DNA from: Limnephilus marmoratus
Taxonomy: Eukaryota > Arthropoda > Insecta > Trichoptera > Limnephilidae
Assembly (NCBI GenBank): GCA_917880885.1
Contig: OU862931.1
Location: forward strand, 14,891,337 to 14,955,336
Reading direction: 5' to 3'
DNA: 64,000 nt
The notes below the pieces were generated by a model. That model was not told the origin of the DNA, searched no databases, and saw nothing but the letters and a program-made list of their open reading frames with translations. Shown piece by piece: positions 20,686 to 31,659 of this stretch. The translations under genes were made by a program, and so were the position numbers. Each line of letters begins with the position of its first letter. Within the stretch, counting starts at the first letter, position 1.

Positions 20686-23600
20686 TAGTCCAGTCAACGA
20701 ATGCTCTACAAGGAGGTGTAGAATGCGTGAGCAGGGACCTAAGCGATTCCTTCAGAAACTTGTTTAGGGTGCTTAGGGTGTGAACATACTAAAAGTCCTG
20801 ACGTCTAGGTGGTGAGCTAGGGGGAGGAGGGGGGGAGAAGGTCCCAATTTTCGGGTTTCCGCTTGTATCTCAAAAACGGTGCGTCGCAGAGGAAAATTTT
20901 TTAAGACTAAATAAAAGCTTATAAAATTCTCTACAACTTTTATTCTATATGTAATTTTCTAAATCCCAGCCGTTTTTGTGTAACACACTCCACAAATGTG
21001 GATATTTTCGAAAAAAATCATTTTACCTCACATTTTTCATCAAACATTCCTTCATGTCATCTAAAATATTCATCACACATAGAAATTTATTTGAAAGAAG
21101 TTGTAAAAAATTTAATTTCCTTTTAGAATATATATACATATGCACATAAATCTCCAACCAGTAAATATTTACAGCAATTTAAATTTTTTTCGTAAAATGT
21201 CACCATTTTCAGAAAAAGCTGTTTTTATCTTATTACTGACACACCGACGCATGACGACAATTATGCGACGCTCTGATCGGTTTTAGTCAGGCGTATGGTC
21301 AGATATGACCATTGAAACCACATTGATGCGATCATTTAAAAGCCGAGGAGGCACAACAGGAGGCAGAGGTGTTTCGCACAATGTAGTCAGCAAGTGGTTA
21401 GTTGGTACGAACGCAACTCATGAGATCTGCACTTCCCTTGAAGAGTTTTGTGGAGTTTTCTTCACGTCAAGTGAACAGCACAAGAACCTCGGACAAGCCC
21501 ACCGAAGTAGAGATACAGCAGACATTTCCAAACTCAGTCAGTGGTTTGATGCACATCCTCCCTTCCCACAAACCAGTGAAATAATGTCAATTCCCAATGT
21601 CTTCTGTCAGCTCGTCGATAAAAATTCACGATGAAAAGGTTGCAGTTGACCCAACGTTGCTGTTTCAGCGGATAAGCAAACGATCAAGCAAAGTGAAAAG
21701 CAAACAATCAGATGAGGATTTGATGAAATTCTTTGAGTATAAGTTGGCCCCATTTCCCTCGGCACTGTTGAATGAAAGTGGTAATGCGAAAGACAACTAA
21801 ATCTGTCCTGTACAGCTTATTCGAAATACCAAAAAAACTGATCTACTGTCTCAGATGAACATAGTTGTGGACGGAGGATTTCTACTACACAGAGTAATTT
21901 GGCAAAAAGATGGCTCCGTTGCCATAATTTGTGATCGTTACATCACCTACGTCAACCAACACTATCCTGGATGACTCGCACTGTGGTATTTGATGGGTAC
22001 GCAAACCCAGCCAACAGTACGAAATCACAAGAACAGATACGATGATACAGACTGAGAAGGTCAGCTGAAATCAATTTGACTTGGGACACATCAATACCTG
22101 TTAAACAGGAAGATTTTTTATCCAATCCTACCAACAAAATTAAGTTCATCTCCTTACTACAGACAAAGCTTCCGGAGAATGGGATACAAACTCTTCACGC
22201 CACCGATGATGCCGATGTCCTTGTCGTTAATACTGCTGTTGAACAATCCTCTCACAATTCTATGGCTGTCGTTGGTGAGGATGTGAACCTCACTGTCCTT
22301 TTGATTGCTTCCACTCCTCCCACCCACTCCCTCCCTGCTGCTGAAACCCGGACGAGGGAAAACCGAAACAATGGCACTGTCCATTCATTTACCAGCTGTG
22401 ATCACTTTCAGGAGAAGTAAGGTGGGCTTCTCAAAATTGTACTTGGAGTCAGAAATCATCAAGCAAGCGGCAATGATCTTTAACAACCCCTCCTCTGGCT
22501 GGAAATAAATGTTTCCTGAAATCGTATGCGGCGCCAAAAAGACAGACCTCCCTTAACCAGTACCGCTTCTAGTCTTTCACAAGGTCGGTTGCAAATATGA
22601 ATCCTGACATCAGCTCGCTTTCTCCAACAGTGAACGCAGCTAGCACAACAGCATTCCCAATGCACCGATTGAGCTGCCCCCTGAAGAACGGGGGTGGAAA
22701 CATGAAGGAGAGACAAGGAGGTCCTTCTGAATATGGTATTTTGCCGCTATACCAAGGATTGTGCAATTGGCAAATGTGGATGCCGAAAAGCGATGCTGAC
22801 TTGTTTTGCAGCGTGCCTCCACTGCCAAGGGAGATGCCTCAGAATAATAAGAAGACGTAGAGCCGTCTAATAAGAAAATGTAGAACCCATTCAACAAGAA
22901 CCATCCACTACTGAGGATGAATATGCCATGAATGAACAACGCTTACCAGGACCCTCACGTCCAAAGAGGATGAAAGTGTAACATGATGTTATTGAGAACA
23001 ATGATAACAATGAGGTTTATAATTTTATGTGCTTTATGTAACAAATTATTATAAAATTATCATGACATAATTATCATTATCATTATAAAATACAATTTTA
23101 AATTTTTGAAGTAATATGAATTTCGTCTACTTTATTTAACAACTGGCTTTAAAGTGTGGTCACACATATTATTATGTGAACGAACAAAAACTGTGTCAGT
23201 AATACGATAAAAACAGCTTTTTCTGAAAATGGTGACATTTTACGAAAAAAATTTAAATTGCTGTAAATATTTACTGGTTTGGAGATTTATGTGCGTGTGT
23301 ATATAAATTCTAAAAGGGAATTAAATTCTTTACAACTTCTTTCAAATAAATTTCTATGTATGATGAATATTTTAGACGATATGAAGAAATGTTTGATGAA
23401 AAATGTGAGGTAAAATGATTTTTTTCAAAAAATCCACATTTGTGGAGCGTGTAACTCAAAAACGGCTGGAATTTAGAAAATTACATAAAGAATAAAAGTT
23501 GTAGAGAATTTTATAAGCTTTTATTTAGTCTTAGAAAATTTTCCTCTGCGTAGCACCGTTTTTGAGATACAAGCGGAAACCCGAAAATTGGGACCTTCCC

Positions 23601-23740
23601 CCCCCCCCTCCCCCCCTAGCTCACCACCTAGACGTCAGGACTTTTAGTATGTTTACACCCTAAGCACCCTAAACAAGTTTCTGAAGGAACCGCTTAGGTC
23701 CCTGCTCACGCAGTCTACATCTCCTTCTTTGACTGGACTA
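20686..23740 (+). mobile_element. 3055-bp DNA transposon with about 550-bp terminal inverted repeats
   Basis: The left repeat (20686-21243) begins TAGTCCAGTCAA and the right repeat (about 23192-23740) ends TTTGACTGGACTA. The two match almost continuously, including CTAAGCACCCTAAACAAG and CTCAAAAACGGC. The 3-bp target duplication TAT is at 20683-20685 and 23741-23743. It is supported by the uninterrupted family-C sites, which have a single TAT or TTT there. The unique middle carries one decayed gene for a FEN/XPG-like protein. Long repeats, a 3-bp duplication and an XPG-like product would be compatible with the Academ superfamily, but no transposase domain is visible, so this placement is an inference. 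Confidence 0.85.
21266..22860 (+). pseudogene. Decayed gene for a transposon-borne FEN/XPG-like (PIN fold) protein
   Basis: Fragments in several frames line up in the order of a protein family I know from cnidarians, aphids and fish as multi-copy 'uncharacterized' genes. They are RRSDRF-stop-SGVWSDMTIETTLMRS (about 21266), FTSSEQHKNLGQAHRSRD and LSQWFDAHPPFP (about 21467-21570), DGGFLLHRVIW (about 21870), VVFDGYANP (about 21988), FLSNPTNKIKFISLL then HATDDADVLVVNTAVEQS (about 22113-22260), VVGEDVNLTVLLI (about 22270-22310) and a Cys-rich tail (ACLHCQGRC, about 22810). The acidic DADVLVV and GED..LTVLL motifs are those of FEN1/XPG-type nucleases; the family norm GED.DLLVLL is altered here. At least four frameshifts or stops break it. 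The nuclease activity is inferred from fold only. Confidence 0.75.
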
Positions 23741-24274
23741 TATACCATAGGTCGTTGACAGATTTGTTAAATTTTCAAACGAAAAATCTTATTTTAAAAG
23801 ACATATTTCATATTATGTAATCATACATTATTGTAAATCAATGCGTTATCTAGTAAACGCATGTTTCAAAATTTTTATTTTAGTTCAAATAAAATCATTA
23901 AAAAATATATCCGAACACTTATTTATGGCGAAAATTTCTCTATTTTGTCTATTTATTTACGGTCTTACAAACTAATATATTCAAGTTTTTTTTTAATTCT
24001 GGTTTTAAGTTATTGAAAAATTATTAATACTTATGATCAAAAAATAATTACAAATAGTACATAATTTTAAAATGTTATCATCACGCCTTTCAACATTTTT
24101 GGTTGTAGGTATAAATTGAAGCAAATTTGGAATGAAATAAAATCAATGTAATTTTAAAAATCTGGGACGGAGAATAATTAATCTTTCTCGTTGGAACCGC
24201 CCTGTACGATCGTAAGAACATCTTTCCACGAAATGTGGATTTTCGGCCGCCGCTGGCTGGTTAAAGGCCCTTAA

Positions 24275-24941
24275 ATCAGTTCTAAAACAAATGTAGCAAT
24301 AATACCAGAGTTTAATATTTATGTTTTCCCAGTATGTTTACTTATGCGCATAATTCAATAATAAATATTGTTTGAAAAAAAACATTACACCATATTAATG
24401 GTGTTATAAAGCTTATCCTAAAATCTTTTAAAATTATATTTCGAAACAAAAAAAAACATACGAGAACAGAGAAATAAAATGATATGTAAATCCATTCAAG
24501 ATATGAAAGCCTCTGGGCTTATTTAGTATCCTTCTTAAATATTTCACCAACAAAATATTTGGCAACTTTACCGCGGTTTGGTTTGGTACAGTGCTATATG
24601 AGCGCGATAACTTATTCATATTTCAAGGTTTGTTGTATTTTAAATGTAAAGCGAAAGTTAAGTTTCGGCTTACGTATGTAAATTTGTTTTTTAGGCGCGC
24701 TTTAAAACTTAAAGGATGATTGAAACCTGAAGGTATTTTGGTTAAAAGTTTTTTAACATCAAAGAAAACTAAAAGTTAAAACTAAAGTGTTAAATACTGT
24801 TAAAATAAAAACGTGTGAAAATATCTCACCATTCTGACTCAAAGTAGGTACTACAGAACTTAATAATAACATTAAATGTTTTGAATATTTTAAATAAAAA
24901 AAAAACAATGAACGCAATACTCCGAAGTATTGTTAACACAG
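24275..24941. other. No recognisable feature
   Basis: AT-rich DNA. A 61-codon minus frame (24434-24619) shows no motif, and no repeat partner was found in the window. Confidence 0.35.
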
Positions 24942-24944
24942 TAA

Positions 24945-25931
24945 AGCTGGGAACATACTAGGCCCACGCAACGCTACGCGACGTAGGTAGATGTCATCAT
25001 TTCCATATGTGGACTACTTACCATCCTTACATTTTCTATGGAAACGGGTGCTTTAGAATCACACTAGCCCCACGCAACGCAAACCGACGCCCCCTACGCT
25101 ACGCGGACCTGCCGCAGCCAGATCGGCGTGGGCCATGTGGAAGGTGGAGGGGGTATCGTCACGCCTACTACGAGATGATTTTACATCTTTTTGGTGTTAT
25201 CTGAGCATCTAACGGTGTTTCGCTATATCTATGGTTGTTTTTTTGACAGATATTATTCAAAAATGGATGACAGCTTATTGAAGCTTTTAGACGGCACGAA
25301 GTTATTTATAATATCAAATTACAGGATTATAGAGATTCTGCATACGCAGTGCAACTTACGAAGAAATTTCAGCCATTCATGGCATGATTTTCAATATTAT
25401 ACCCCTATAATGAATGTCAATCAAACTTTAGATACACTGCCAGTCTTTCTCTGATGCCAATTGACTTTCGAAGACGTGTGTTTTCTTTTATTATGTCATA
25501 TTCAATTATGATGTGAAGCTCTTCAAATACCACTTTACTCATACGGATGTACATGAAGAATCGTCCGTCATCAGATTCTAGTTCCTTTACTAAAGTATGG
25601 AACTCTCCAAACATTTGTCTTTGTTTGTTAATGTTGTGGACCCAAATACTTCTCACTTTTTTCTTTTTACGAGAATATTGATTTAATAATAATAATCGTA
25701 GCAAATCATCTTCAAATTCACTTTCAAGATATGGCAAAGCTGTCATCTGCTGAGAAGAGAATCACATAAACATAACCTAAAAAATAAATGTCAAATGTGT
25801 CAAATCAAACGCACCTGCGCACAACCAGAGACCCCTTGTCACGTGGTCACAGCGACGCGTACGTACGTCGGCCAGTGTGAACGGGACAGGAACGTTGCGT
25901 CGCGTTGCGTCTGCTCAGTATGATCCTTGCT
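24945..25931. mobile_element. PIF/Harbinger element, internally deleted
   Basis: Ends AGCTGGGAACATACT (24945) and AGTATGATCCTTGCT (to 25931) are imperfect inverted repeats. TAA flanks both sides (24942-24944, 25932-25934), the 3-bp TWA target of PIF/Harbinger. Both ends are followed by clustered ACGCAACGC-type motifs, typical subterminal binding repeats. The interior keeps part of the transposase on the minus strand (25417-25746). A short plus-strand frame (from 25263, MDDSLLKLLDG) could be the start of the accompanying MADF/Myb-like protein, which is tentative. Confidence 0.88.
25417..25746 (-). pseudogene. Harbinger transposase, N-terminal part
   Basis: A 109-codon frame contains SIWVHNINKQRQMFGEFHTL, then FFMYIRMSKVVFEELHIII and RERLAVYLKFD. 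These are the conserved N-terminal blocks of HARBI1/PIF DDE transposases ('W+.. .R...GEFH.L..EL..+D...F..Y.RMS...F.ELL..+...I.....R..I...ERLA+.L+'). The DDE catalytic domain that should follow is gone. The encoding strand reads toward the left end of the element. Confidence 0.88.
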
Positions 25932-25934
25932 TAA

Positions 25935-26560
25935 GAATCTTTATACATAATAATTTCGGTTGTCTGTGCGTCCCCGTGAAATCTACTTCAATGAAACTTA
26001 AATTTGCTTCGAATCTAAGTGATATTTTAAATTTTTTTTTGTTTTTCAAAATATTATATCCCGTGATTAATTGCGGGTTTTATCTTGTAAATATATAATG
26101 AAAGTATTGTTTTTTTTTTATTTAATTCGTAGAACTCCTATGATGTTTTTTTTTTTATTTTATTTAAATAATTTATATTAAGTTCTCCAAGTATTTTTTT
26201 TTTATTTTTTATTATTGTTCCTGCAATAAATAAATAGATAAACGAACGAATGACCTTAATATATAATTTATAAAGTAAGGAAAATGCTTTAATCTCCACT
26301 TCTCAGAAATTAAAGACAAGACCTAAACAATATAACACATTTAAGTAAATCAATATCAATTATTATTAAACAATTACGAACGCATCACATTTAATGAGGT
26401 GAAAACAAATTTCAAACTACCCCTTTTCTCAGTAAATCGGTTTTAAGCGGTAATAAATCAATGTACACCAATGTATCAAAGTGATCTAATTTCAGCTTAA
26501 AAATGGCCCTAAGTTAAGTTGTCAAAATCATAAAAAAAAACTGAAATACTTGCAGAACTT
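25935..26560. other. No gene; A- and T-rich runs
   Basis: Contains several poly-T/poly-A tracts (26030-26210) that may mark LINE tails of unknown family. Nothing coding was seen. Confidence 0.35.
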
Positions 26561-26564
26561 TATT

Positions 26565-26700
26565 TATTAATTTATTTATTACAGATAGACAAAGTACAAA
26601 TTACATATTAGAAAGTTTTACCTGTCCAACTAGGAAAGTTTTCCGTTCCAGGAGAGACAAATTGACAGGTTTGGTTCATGTTATTCCAAGAAATGTACAT
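26565..26700 (-). repeat. LINE 3' end fragment (minus)
   Basis: The tail at 26565-26582 is followed by CCTGTCCAACT (26621-26631) and the GAAAG...CCGTTCCAGG block. Read in reverse it matches 165-230, so it is a second copy of that LINE 3' UTR. Confidence 0.6.
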
Positions 26701-26875
26701 AATTACATAACAAAAAAAAATAGAAAAAGTAATCTGGTAGCATATATTATATTCGGATTTACCGAATTAACCTGGTAACATATAATATATTCGGATTTAC
26801 AGTGTATGAAAAAAGCAGGTGAACTTAACTTAACTGAGAACATAATAATAACATTATAATTTTTTTTGATGATAG

Positions 26876-26935
26876 ACGCTGTAACGCTGTCCAAAAAGGA
26901 GAGAAGAAGCGTAATACGGCCTAATAACCCAATAA
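26876..26935 (+). repeat. Degenerate copy of the palindrome-arm repeat
   Basis: GACGCTGTAACGCTGTCC followed by AAAAGGAG and GCGTAATACGGCCTAATAAC parallels 13690-13755 with changes. Confidence 0.5.
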
Positions 26936-26939
26936 TTAC

Positions 26940-27002
26940 AAACTGGGCGTACTGTACAGAAACTGGACGTACTGTAGAGAAAATGGGCGTAGGTACTGAA
27001 GG
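26940..27002 (+). repeat. Short tandem of a LINE coding motif
   Basis: ACTGGGCGTACTGTACAG recurs three times in about 60 bp in diverging form. The same words open the LINE fragment at 58629 (encoding KLGVLYR), so this is a tiny amplified LINE piece. Confidence 0.5.
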
Positions 27003-27004
27003 TT

Positions 27005-27190
27005 TCCAACCGCATACCCACCCGGTATAAGTAACTTATGGTTACTCCTTCAGGGCTCTCACAAGGAAGCTAATTTTTTTTTATTTGAACGTCTCTACAT
27101 TTAATTTGAACAAAGCTAGACCCCCAATGTCCCCGCATACGGTGTTAACGAGCAGTATGCAAGTGCTTTATATGTACAGGTTAGTAACTA
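27005..27190 (-). repeat. Family D interspersed repeat (minus)
   Basis: In reverse complement it shares GCACTTGCATACTGCT, CGTATGC.GGGACA and CCTTGTGAGAGCC with 61195-61375 in the same order and spacing. No function is apparent. Confidence 0.6.
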
Positions 27191-27319
27191 ATAAATATAT
27201 ACATTACCTCTTTCATTGGGGAAAATCAGAGGGGAAAATAAAATAATTACATGTAGGCGATATGCCTACTCAAACTGTTTAATGTACATAAATAATAACT
27301 CAATTTTAACGTTGTTGCT

Positions 27320-27720
27320 GGTAGGGAGCGAGTGTGTCACAGGTACGCCCGGCAGTCCTGTTGAGAGGTGCATGTTTTCAGGAAAGCCAAGCGCGAGGGT
27401 CGGTTTCCGCGCCCCTAAGCCAACTTCCCGGTGATGCATCGACGACACTGCTAACGGATGTGGGTGACAGAACGCCCAAAGACTCTAAGAAGGATCAGCG
27501 CCGGGTTGTCGGAGGCAGGGCGGAGGGTCCCCTTACTCGCGCGAGACATCCTTACGACCCACACCTCCCCCCAGGGGAGGCGCGGGCCATCCATGAGACA
27601 TCGCTCTAGGTCGTCCTCACTCCGGTATCCGCATGCAGGGACGGGGTCACAAGCCACCCCCAATGGAGGGGATAAGGACGAGACACATTATATGGTTCAG
27701 TTCTCGTCTCTGTGACATTG
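27320..27720. other. GC-rich island of unknown origin
   Basis: A sharply bounded GC-rich stretch in AT-rich DNA, with overlapping open frames of 70-91 codons on both strands (27334-27609, 27451-27663, 27458-27715). High GC by itself produces such frames, so none is called as a gene. Candidates are the 5' region of a retrotransposon or a recent transfer. Confidence 0.4.
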
Positions 27721-27820
27721 CTATAAAGAAGTGTTCCGCTGCCATGTTACAGGGTATCCAATACCTTGCAGTTACACAACGATTAGAAAAGAAATACGAT
27801 AAAAAATGAAAATAAAATTA

Positions 27821-28550
27821 ATAACTAATAAACCTAAAGAAAAACGAAGGAAATTTGGGTGCATTCCATACATGAAACCGGTTTTTCAAATTTTGATAAG
27901 CCAGGTGGGACCAATGACATGTGTTTACATTGTAGAGTAATTAAGTATTTAATATGGAAAGAATACGATAGATGGCGGTAAGCATGTAGCTTGCACCATA
28001 GCTCGCCAGATGGCATTGGCGTACAAGAAGCAGTATCAGAGATATACTTTACGAGCTCCCCTGGCAAGGCTCCAGAGATTTACCTACCCCCGAATAGTAA
28101 ACAGTCGTAGCTATCCAGCTAGGTTATTCAAGTAATAAACACATTTATATTAAAAGAACCGTTATTAATAATTACTAACTGCCGAGGAAAGGGCAGACAT
28201 AACAGACCACCTTAGTGTTTACTGCCTCACGAAACCGGAAGCATTGGAAATGCTCCTCTTCCCATTATAGGAAGTAAAGCCAGGTGGGACCAATAACATG
28301 TGTTTACTGCCTAACGGAACCGGAAGCATTGGAAATGCTCCTCTTCCCAGGAAGTAACAAATAATAACTAATAAACCTAAAGAATAACGAAGGAAATTTG
28401 GGTGCATTCCATACATGAAACCGGTTTTTCAAATTTTGATAAGCCAGGTGGGACCAATAACATGTGTTTGCTGCCTCACGAAACCGGAAGCATTGGAAAT
28501 GCTCCTCTTCCCATTATAGGAAGTAACAAATAATAACTAATAAACATAAA
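27821..28550 (+). repeat. Local tandem duplications
   Basis: The phrase GGAAATTTGGGTGCATTCC through GATAAGCCAGGTGGGACC occurs at about 27849-27911 and again at about 28391-28453. The phrase AACCGGAAGCATTGGAAATG occurs near 28236, 28318 and 28486, with spacings of 82 and 168 bp (twice 82-84). A higher-order duplication of an 82-84-bp unit explains the pattern. Frames inside are not genes. Confidence 0.8.
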
Positions 28551-28551
28551 G

Positions 28552-29135
28552 GGCGTAGGTACTATACAGATCCCGCAGATACTTTAATAGTACACAACAT
28601 CTGCTAATCCTGTATAAATCACAAGTGCGCCCCACGATTGAACTTAGCAGCCACCTCTGTTCTGGAGCTCCAAAATACCTGAAAAATACCCTAAACTCTG
28701 TGCAGAAATGGGCGGTCCGTTTGATAGATTCTCCCATCTTAACAGACCGATTGTAATCTTTAGAGCACAGGCGTTGGGTGGGATTGTTATCCTTGTTCTA
28801 CCGGTATTTCAAATGGAGGAACTAACTTCATTGATCCCTTCGGCACCGGTGTATAGTCGGGAAACATGCAAAACACGTGCCCTACATATGTACACAGGTT
28901 GACATTTGTCACACGAGAACGGGTCGCTTCTTGGACTCGTTCTTGTGTTCAACAGCTCGGCTGTGGAACGATTTACCGGCCTCTGTGTTTCCTCCTTTAT
29001 ACAATATGGGTCTCTTCAAGACCCATGTTCATTCCTTGTTCTCCTCAAAAAGACCCTCCACACAGCATCTCAATAGGCCCTGAGAGAAAATATCTTCTTG
29101 AGGGCCTTCTGTATGAAGTTAATGTAAAAAAAAAA
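28552..29135 (+). pseudogene. LINE 3' fragment: RT C-terminus and A-tail
   Basis: Encodes, with frameshifts and stops, YKSQVRPTIE, SGAPKYLKNTLNSVQKWAV, RLIDSPIL, then DICHTRTGRFLDSF and STARLWNDLPASVFPP and LFKTHVHSLFSSKRPS. This is a textbook C-terminus of a Jockey/CR1-type LINE. The 3' UTR (CCTCCACACAGCATCTC... GGCCTTCTGTATGAAG) ends in poly-A at about 29125. A more intact copy is at 58629-59225. The last 95 bp are shared with SINE-B. Confidence 0.85.
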
Positions 29136-29740
29136 CATGAGTGTGTTTCAAAAGCTAGTCTCGACTTTCGTTCAAACTCCAATCCAAGTCAGTGACCAAA
29201 GACAGCACTTGGGAGGTTGATGTATTTCTTCATATTTCAGCCACTTTTCCTTACCTTAACTATTTACCAAATACCAAATATATCAACAAAAGTAATAAAC
29301 TATAAATAATGATACCTTTCCAGAATGTACGTGGGGTTCAAGTTTCATGAACAGTAGGGTGGACCATCAACGAACCTACGTGTGTGTACGAAATATCGTT
29401 TTCTTAAAAAATCGTTTCCTTAGGGGTTTTATAAGTTATTGTCAGATTTTAATCTCAATTTTAGTTTTCCTTTTGATTTCGGCTCATGAATTTGGTTGTC
29501 AAGTAGCATATTTCCAAAACCTATACCGGTTCAGTCTAATTTACATTTTCAATATCACAATTGAAATATTTATAAATAAAATTATTAATTTCTAAAATAC
29601 ACAATAGAAAGATTATCTTATCTAGATTTTGGAACAATTTTTTGTTTTGCAAAGTGATAAAAAATAACCAACACAGAGGTGTATTTGAATTGTAAATTGT
29701 CGCTACCGCAACTGGACCGGTATAGATTTTGGAAATACGC
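29136..29740. other. No recognisable feature
   Basis: The 82-codon frame at 29347-29595 is hydrophobic but motif-free, and no repeat match was seen. Confidence 0.35.
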
Positions 29741-29744
29741 AGAC

Positions 29745-30040
29745 AGCGGTTATGAGCCGCCCCACATTTATTGGATAACCAACACCTCTGTAGGTCACCC
29801 CAAGGGATGCGCTACATTTGGTGACTTAGCAGGGGTGCCGGGTTTGTCCGGGTCTTTGCGGCGGATGCTTGTGCCAACCAGCGACATGGCAGGGGATCAG
29901 TAGATAATGATTGAGGGAGTCTCATTGACTTCTCTGGCCGGACTCTGTCGGAACATTGCCTTGCAACGCCGTGGGACGGATGGATTCTTACGTCCATCAC
30001 TTCTGGACACACTGAACCCCAGATTCCTACCCACCCTAAT
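29745..30040 (+). repeat. SINE-B copy, 3'-truncated
   Basis: Runs from ATTTATTGGATAACCAACAC (29767) through GACTTAGCAGGGGTGCC and CTGGACACACTGAACCCC to ATTCCTACCCACCC, then stops before the LINE-like 3' end. Alignment partner: 57062-57612. Confidence 0.7.
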
Positions 30041-30055
30041 TTGTCACTTTTCAAT

Positions 30056-30200
30056 ATAATCTCCATCCATTTCCACAGTTTTGGCTATCTTTTAACTGTA
30101 AGTTTGTGTGATGCCATTACATTGACTGCCTCTTTGTTTCAGGTTCAAAAATGAACCCATATTTCTTCTCCAGTCACATTTTTTTCCAGTAAATCCTTAT
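30056..30200 (-). pseudogene. mariner transposase fragment (minus)
   Basis: The reverse strand reads VTGEEIWVHF, with stops soon after. The T/V-G-[DE]-E-x-W-V-H motif is the second catalytic block of mariner-type DD34D transposases. Upstream traces (about 30200-30330) may continue the gene but are too decayed to read. Confidence 0.5.
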
Positions 30201-30339
30201 TCCTTCAAACGGAAGCTAAACGGCTGATGTTTCGCAATTCTGTTCTATTCTTGGTACCCACAAACTTTTGAGTCCCTCAATAATAATACGCTATCTTATA
30301 CGAACATCGATGTCGGCCATTTTGATAGCGACTGTAGTG

Positions 30340-31030
30340 CTGCCACCTGTTGACGCAGAAAGTTACTATTGCAGTAGATTATAGAAGAAGGTTTGAAGAA
30401 AACCACCGAATTCAAAATTTTCACTAAACTAACTATATTTAAGTAGAAAACCAATGAAGGCGTTAGTTTTTGACTGGCCCTCTTAATATTCATTCAACCC
30501 GGTGTACAAAATAAGAAAAAAAATTGTTTTATTTCGAAAACTTTGACAAGCCGTGTGTTTCTTGATATTTTTCACATCATCAGTAGTCAGATGCGCAACT
30601 TTTCAAAATCGTTTAAAAAGCTTTTGACAGCCCACCCTAATGTACATGTACGGCGTACATGAACAGTGTTCACGTTCTTGTAACAAAACTAACTTGTTTG
30701 TGATTTATTATCAATATACGGTCTTTTTATTCTTATTTACGACGTCGCTGGCAGTTTGGGTAAAATGCGGCAAGACATTTAGACCGGGTGGTATTTTAAG
30801 GACGACATCGTAAGAGGTTAGTGGTAACGTCGGTGTCGTTTACTCACTGAAGACTTTGCAAAGTACGGAAATTACTTCGAAAGAATGCAGTTCGTCTTAA
30901 TATTTTCCACTATAGGATGATAAGGATTTAAAAAAAGGTGATTTTGTCAAGTTCTTTATCTAAGGTTGAGGTATTTTTGAGAAATTCAAGAAATATAACA
31001 TTGTTACCAAATGCTAATCAGCACCATTAT
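30340..31030. other. No recognisable feature
   Basis: AT-rich, without coding or repeat partners in the window. Confidence 0.35.
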
Positions 31031-31036
31031 GTGTCT

Positions 31037-31290
31037 GAAGTAAAACTTCTTTACGCACGCTTGACTTGGGGAGTAGCTGGTAGTTGAGAGGGAGATATAA
31101 TCTAGTGAAGAGAGAAAGAGAGAGAGTTACGTTTCGTATATTACTGTAGGGGCACACATTTTCTTTCTCTCTTTCTCTCGTAGCCAGTTACGTTTCGTAT
31201 ATCTAAGACACAGCGCAGGCCTATTATCTGTATCACACATTTTCTTTCTCTCTTCATATCATATAGATGGAGCTAAAGAAGTTTTACTTC
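31037..31290. mobile_element. Short inverted-repeat element with GA/CT-rich core
   Basis: GAAGTAAAACTTCTTTA (31037) is matched by its complement TAAAGAAGTTTTACTTC (to 31290). The core contains GAGAGAAAGAGAG and TTTCTTTCTCTCTTTCTCTC tracts and GTTACGTTTCGTATAT twice (about 31126 and 31187). The ends resemble those of MITE-A, so the two may share a transposase. Confidence 0.6.
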
Positions 31291-31427
31291 GTTCGTGTGG
31301 TCTAAAGCACACTCGTTTTTGACATTTGAAAGTGTCCCGTTACGATGGTTAATGCTAAATCTTACTTTGGATTAATTTTGACTGCAAATCTGTTAACATT
31401 AAAAAAAAAAAAATTAAAAAAAAATAC

Positions 31428-31655
31428 AAGTGTACAGTTTACAGGAGGTAGAAGTGAAACCTTCAGAAAACTGAAGTAGACAAGAGCGGAGACGCTACGA
31501 AGCACCGCACAAAGAGCAGACCGGTTATTCTATCTCATTCTTTCGCAGGCTAAATTCTACAGATGTAATTGTTTGTCTCTTTTTAGTGCCGCTTTTTCGT
31601 TTCATTGAGTTTCAAATCACAACGGTGCTACAGAAGTTTTCACTTAAAAATATGC
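31428..31655 (+). repeat. MITE-A copy, well preserved
   Basis: Runs from the GTACAGTTTACAGGAGG landmark through GTAGAAGTGAAACCTTC, GCTACGAAGCACCGCAC and GTTTGTCTCTTTTTAGTG to CAACGGTGCTACAGAAG and TTTTCACTT. One of the best references for the family's length, about 220 bp. Confidence 0.8.
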
Positions 31656-31659
31656 TATG

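Larger units (their letters stand above)
20516..24270 (+). mobile_element. Family C copy split by a 3055-bp element
   Basis: TTAA flanks at 20512-20515 and 24271-24274. The left part (20516-20685) begins GAGGGTATAATCAGAG and the right part (23741-24270) ends GCTGGCTGGTTAAAGGCCC, in the same order as the copies at 13116-14037 and 39640-40274. Those two copies are uninterrupted at the position where 20686-23740 is inserted here, which proves the insertion is secondary. Confidence 0.8.

Noticed and set aside
27334..27715. Three overlapping frames in the GC-rich island as genes
   Set aside because: High GC reduces stop codons on all strands; no motif supports any one frame.
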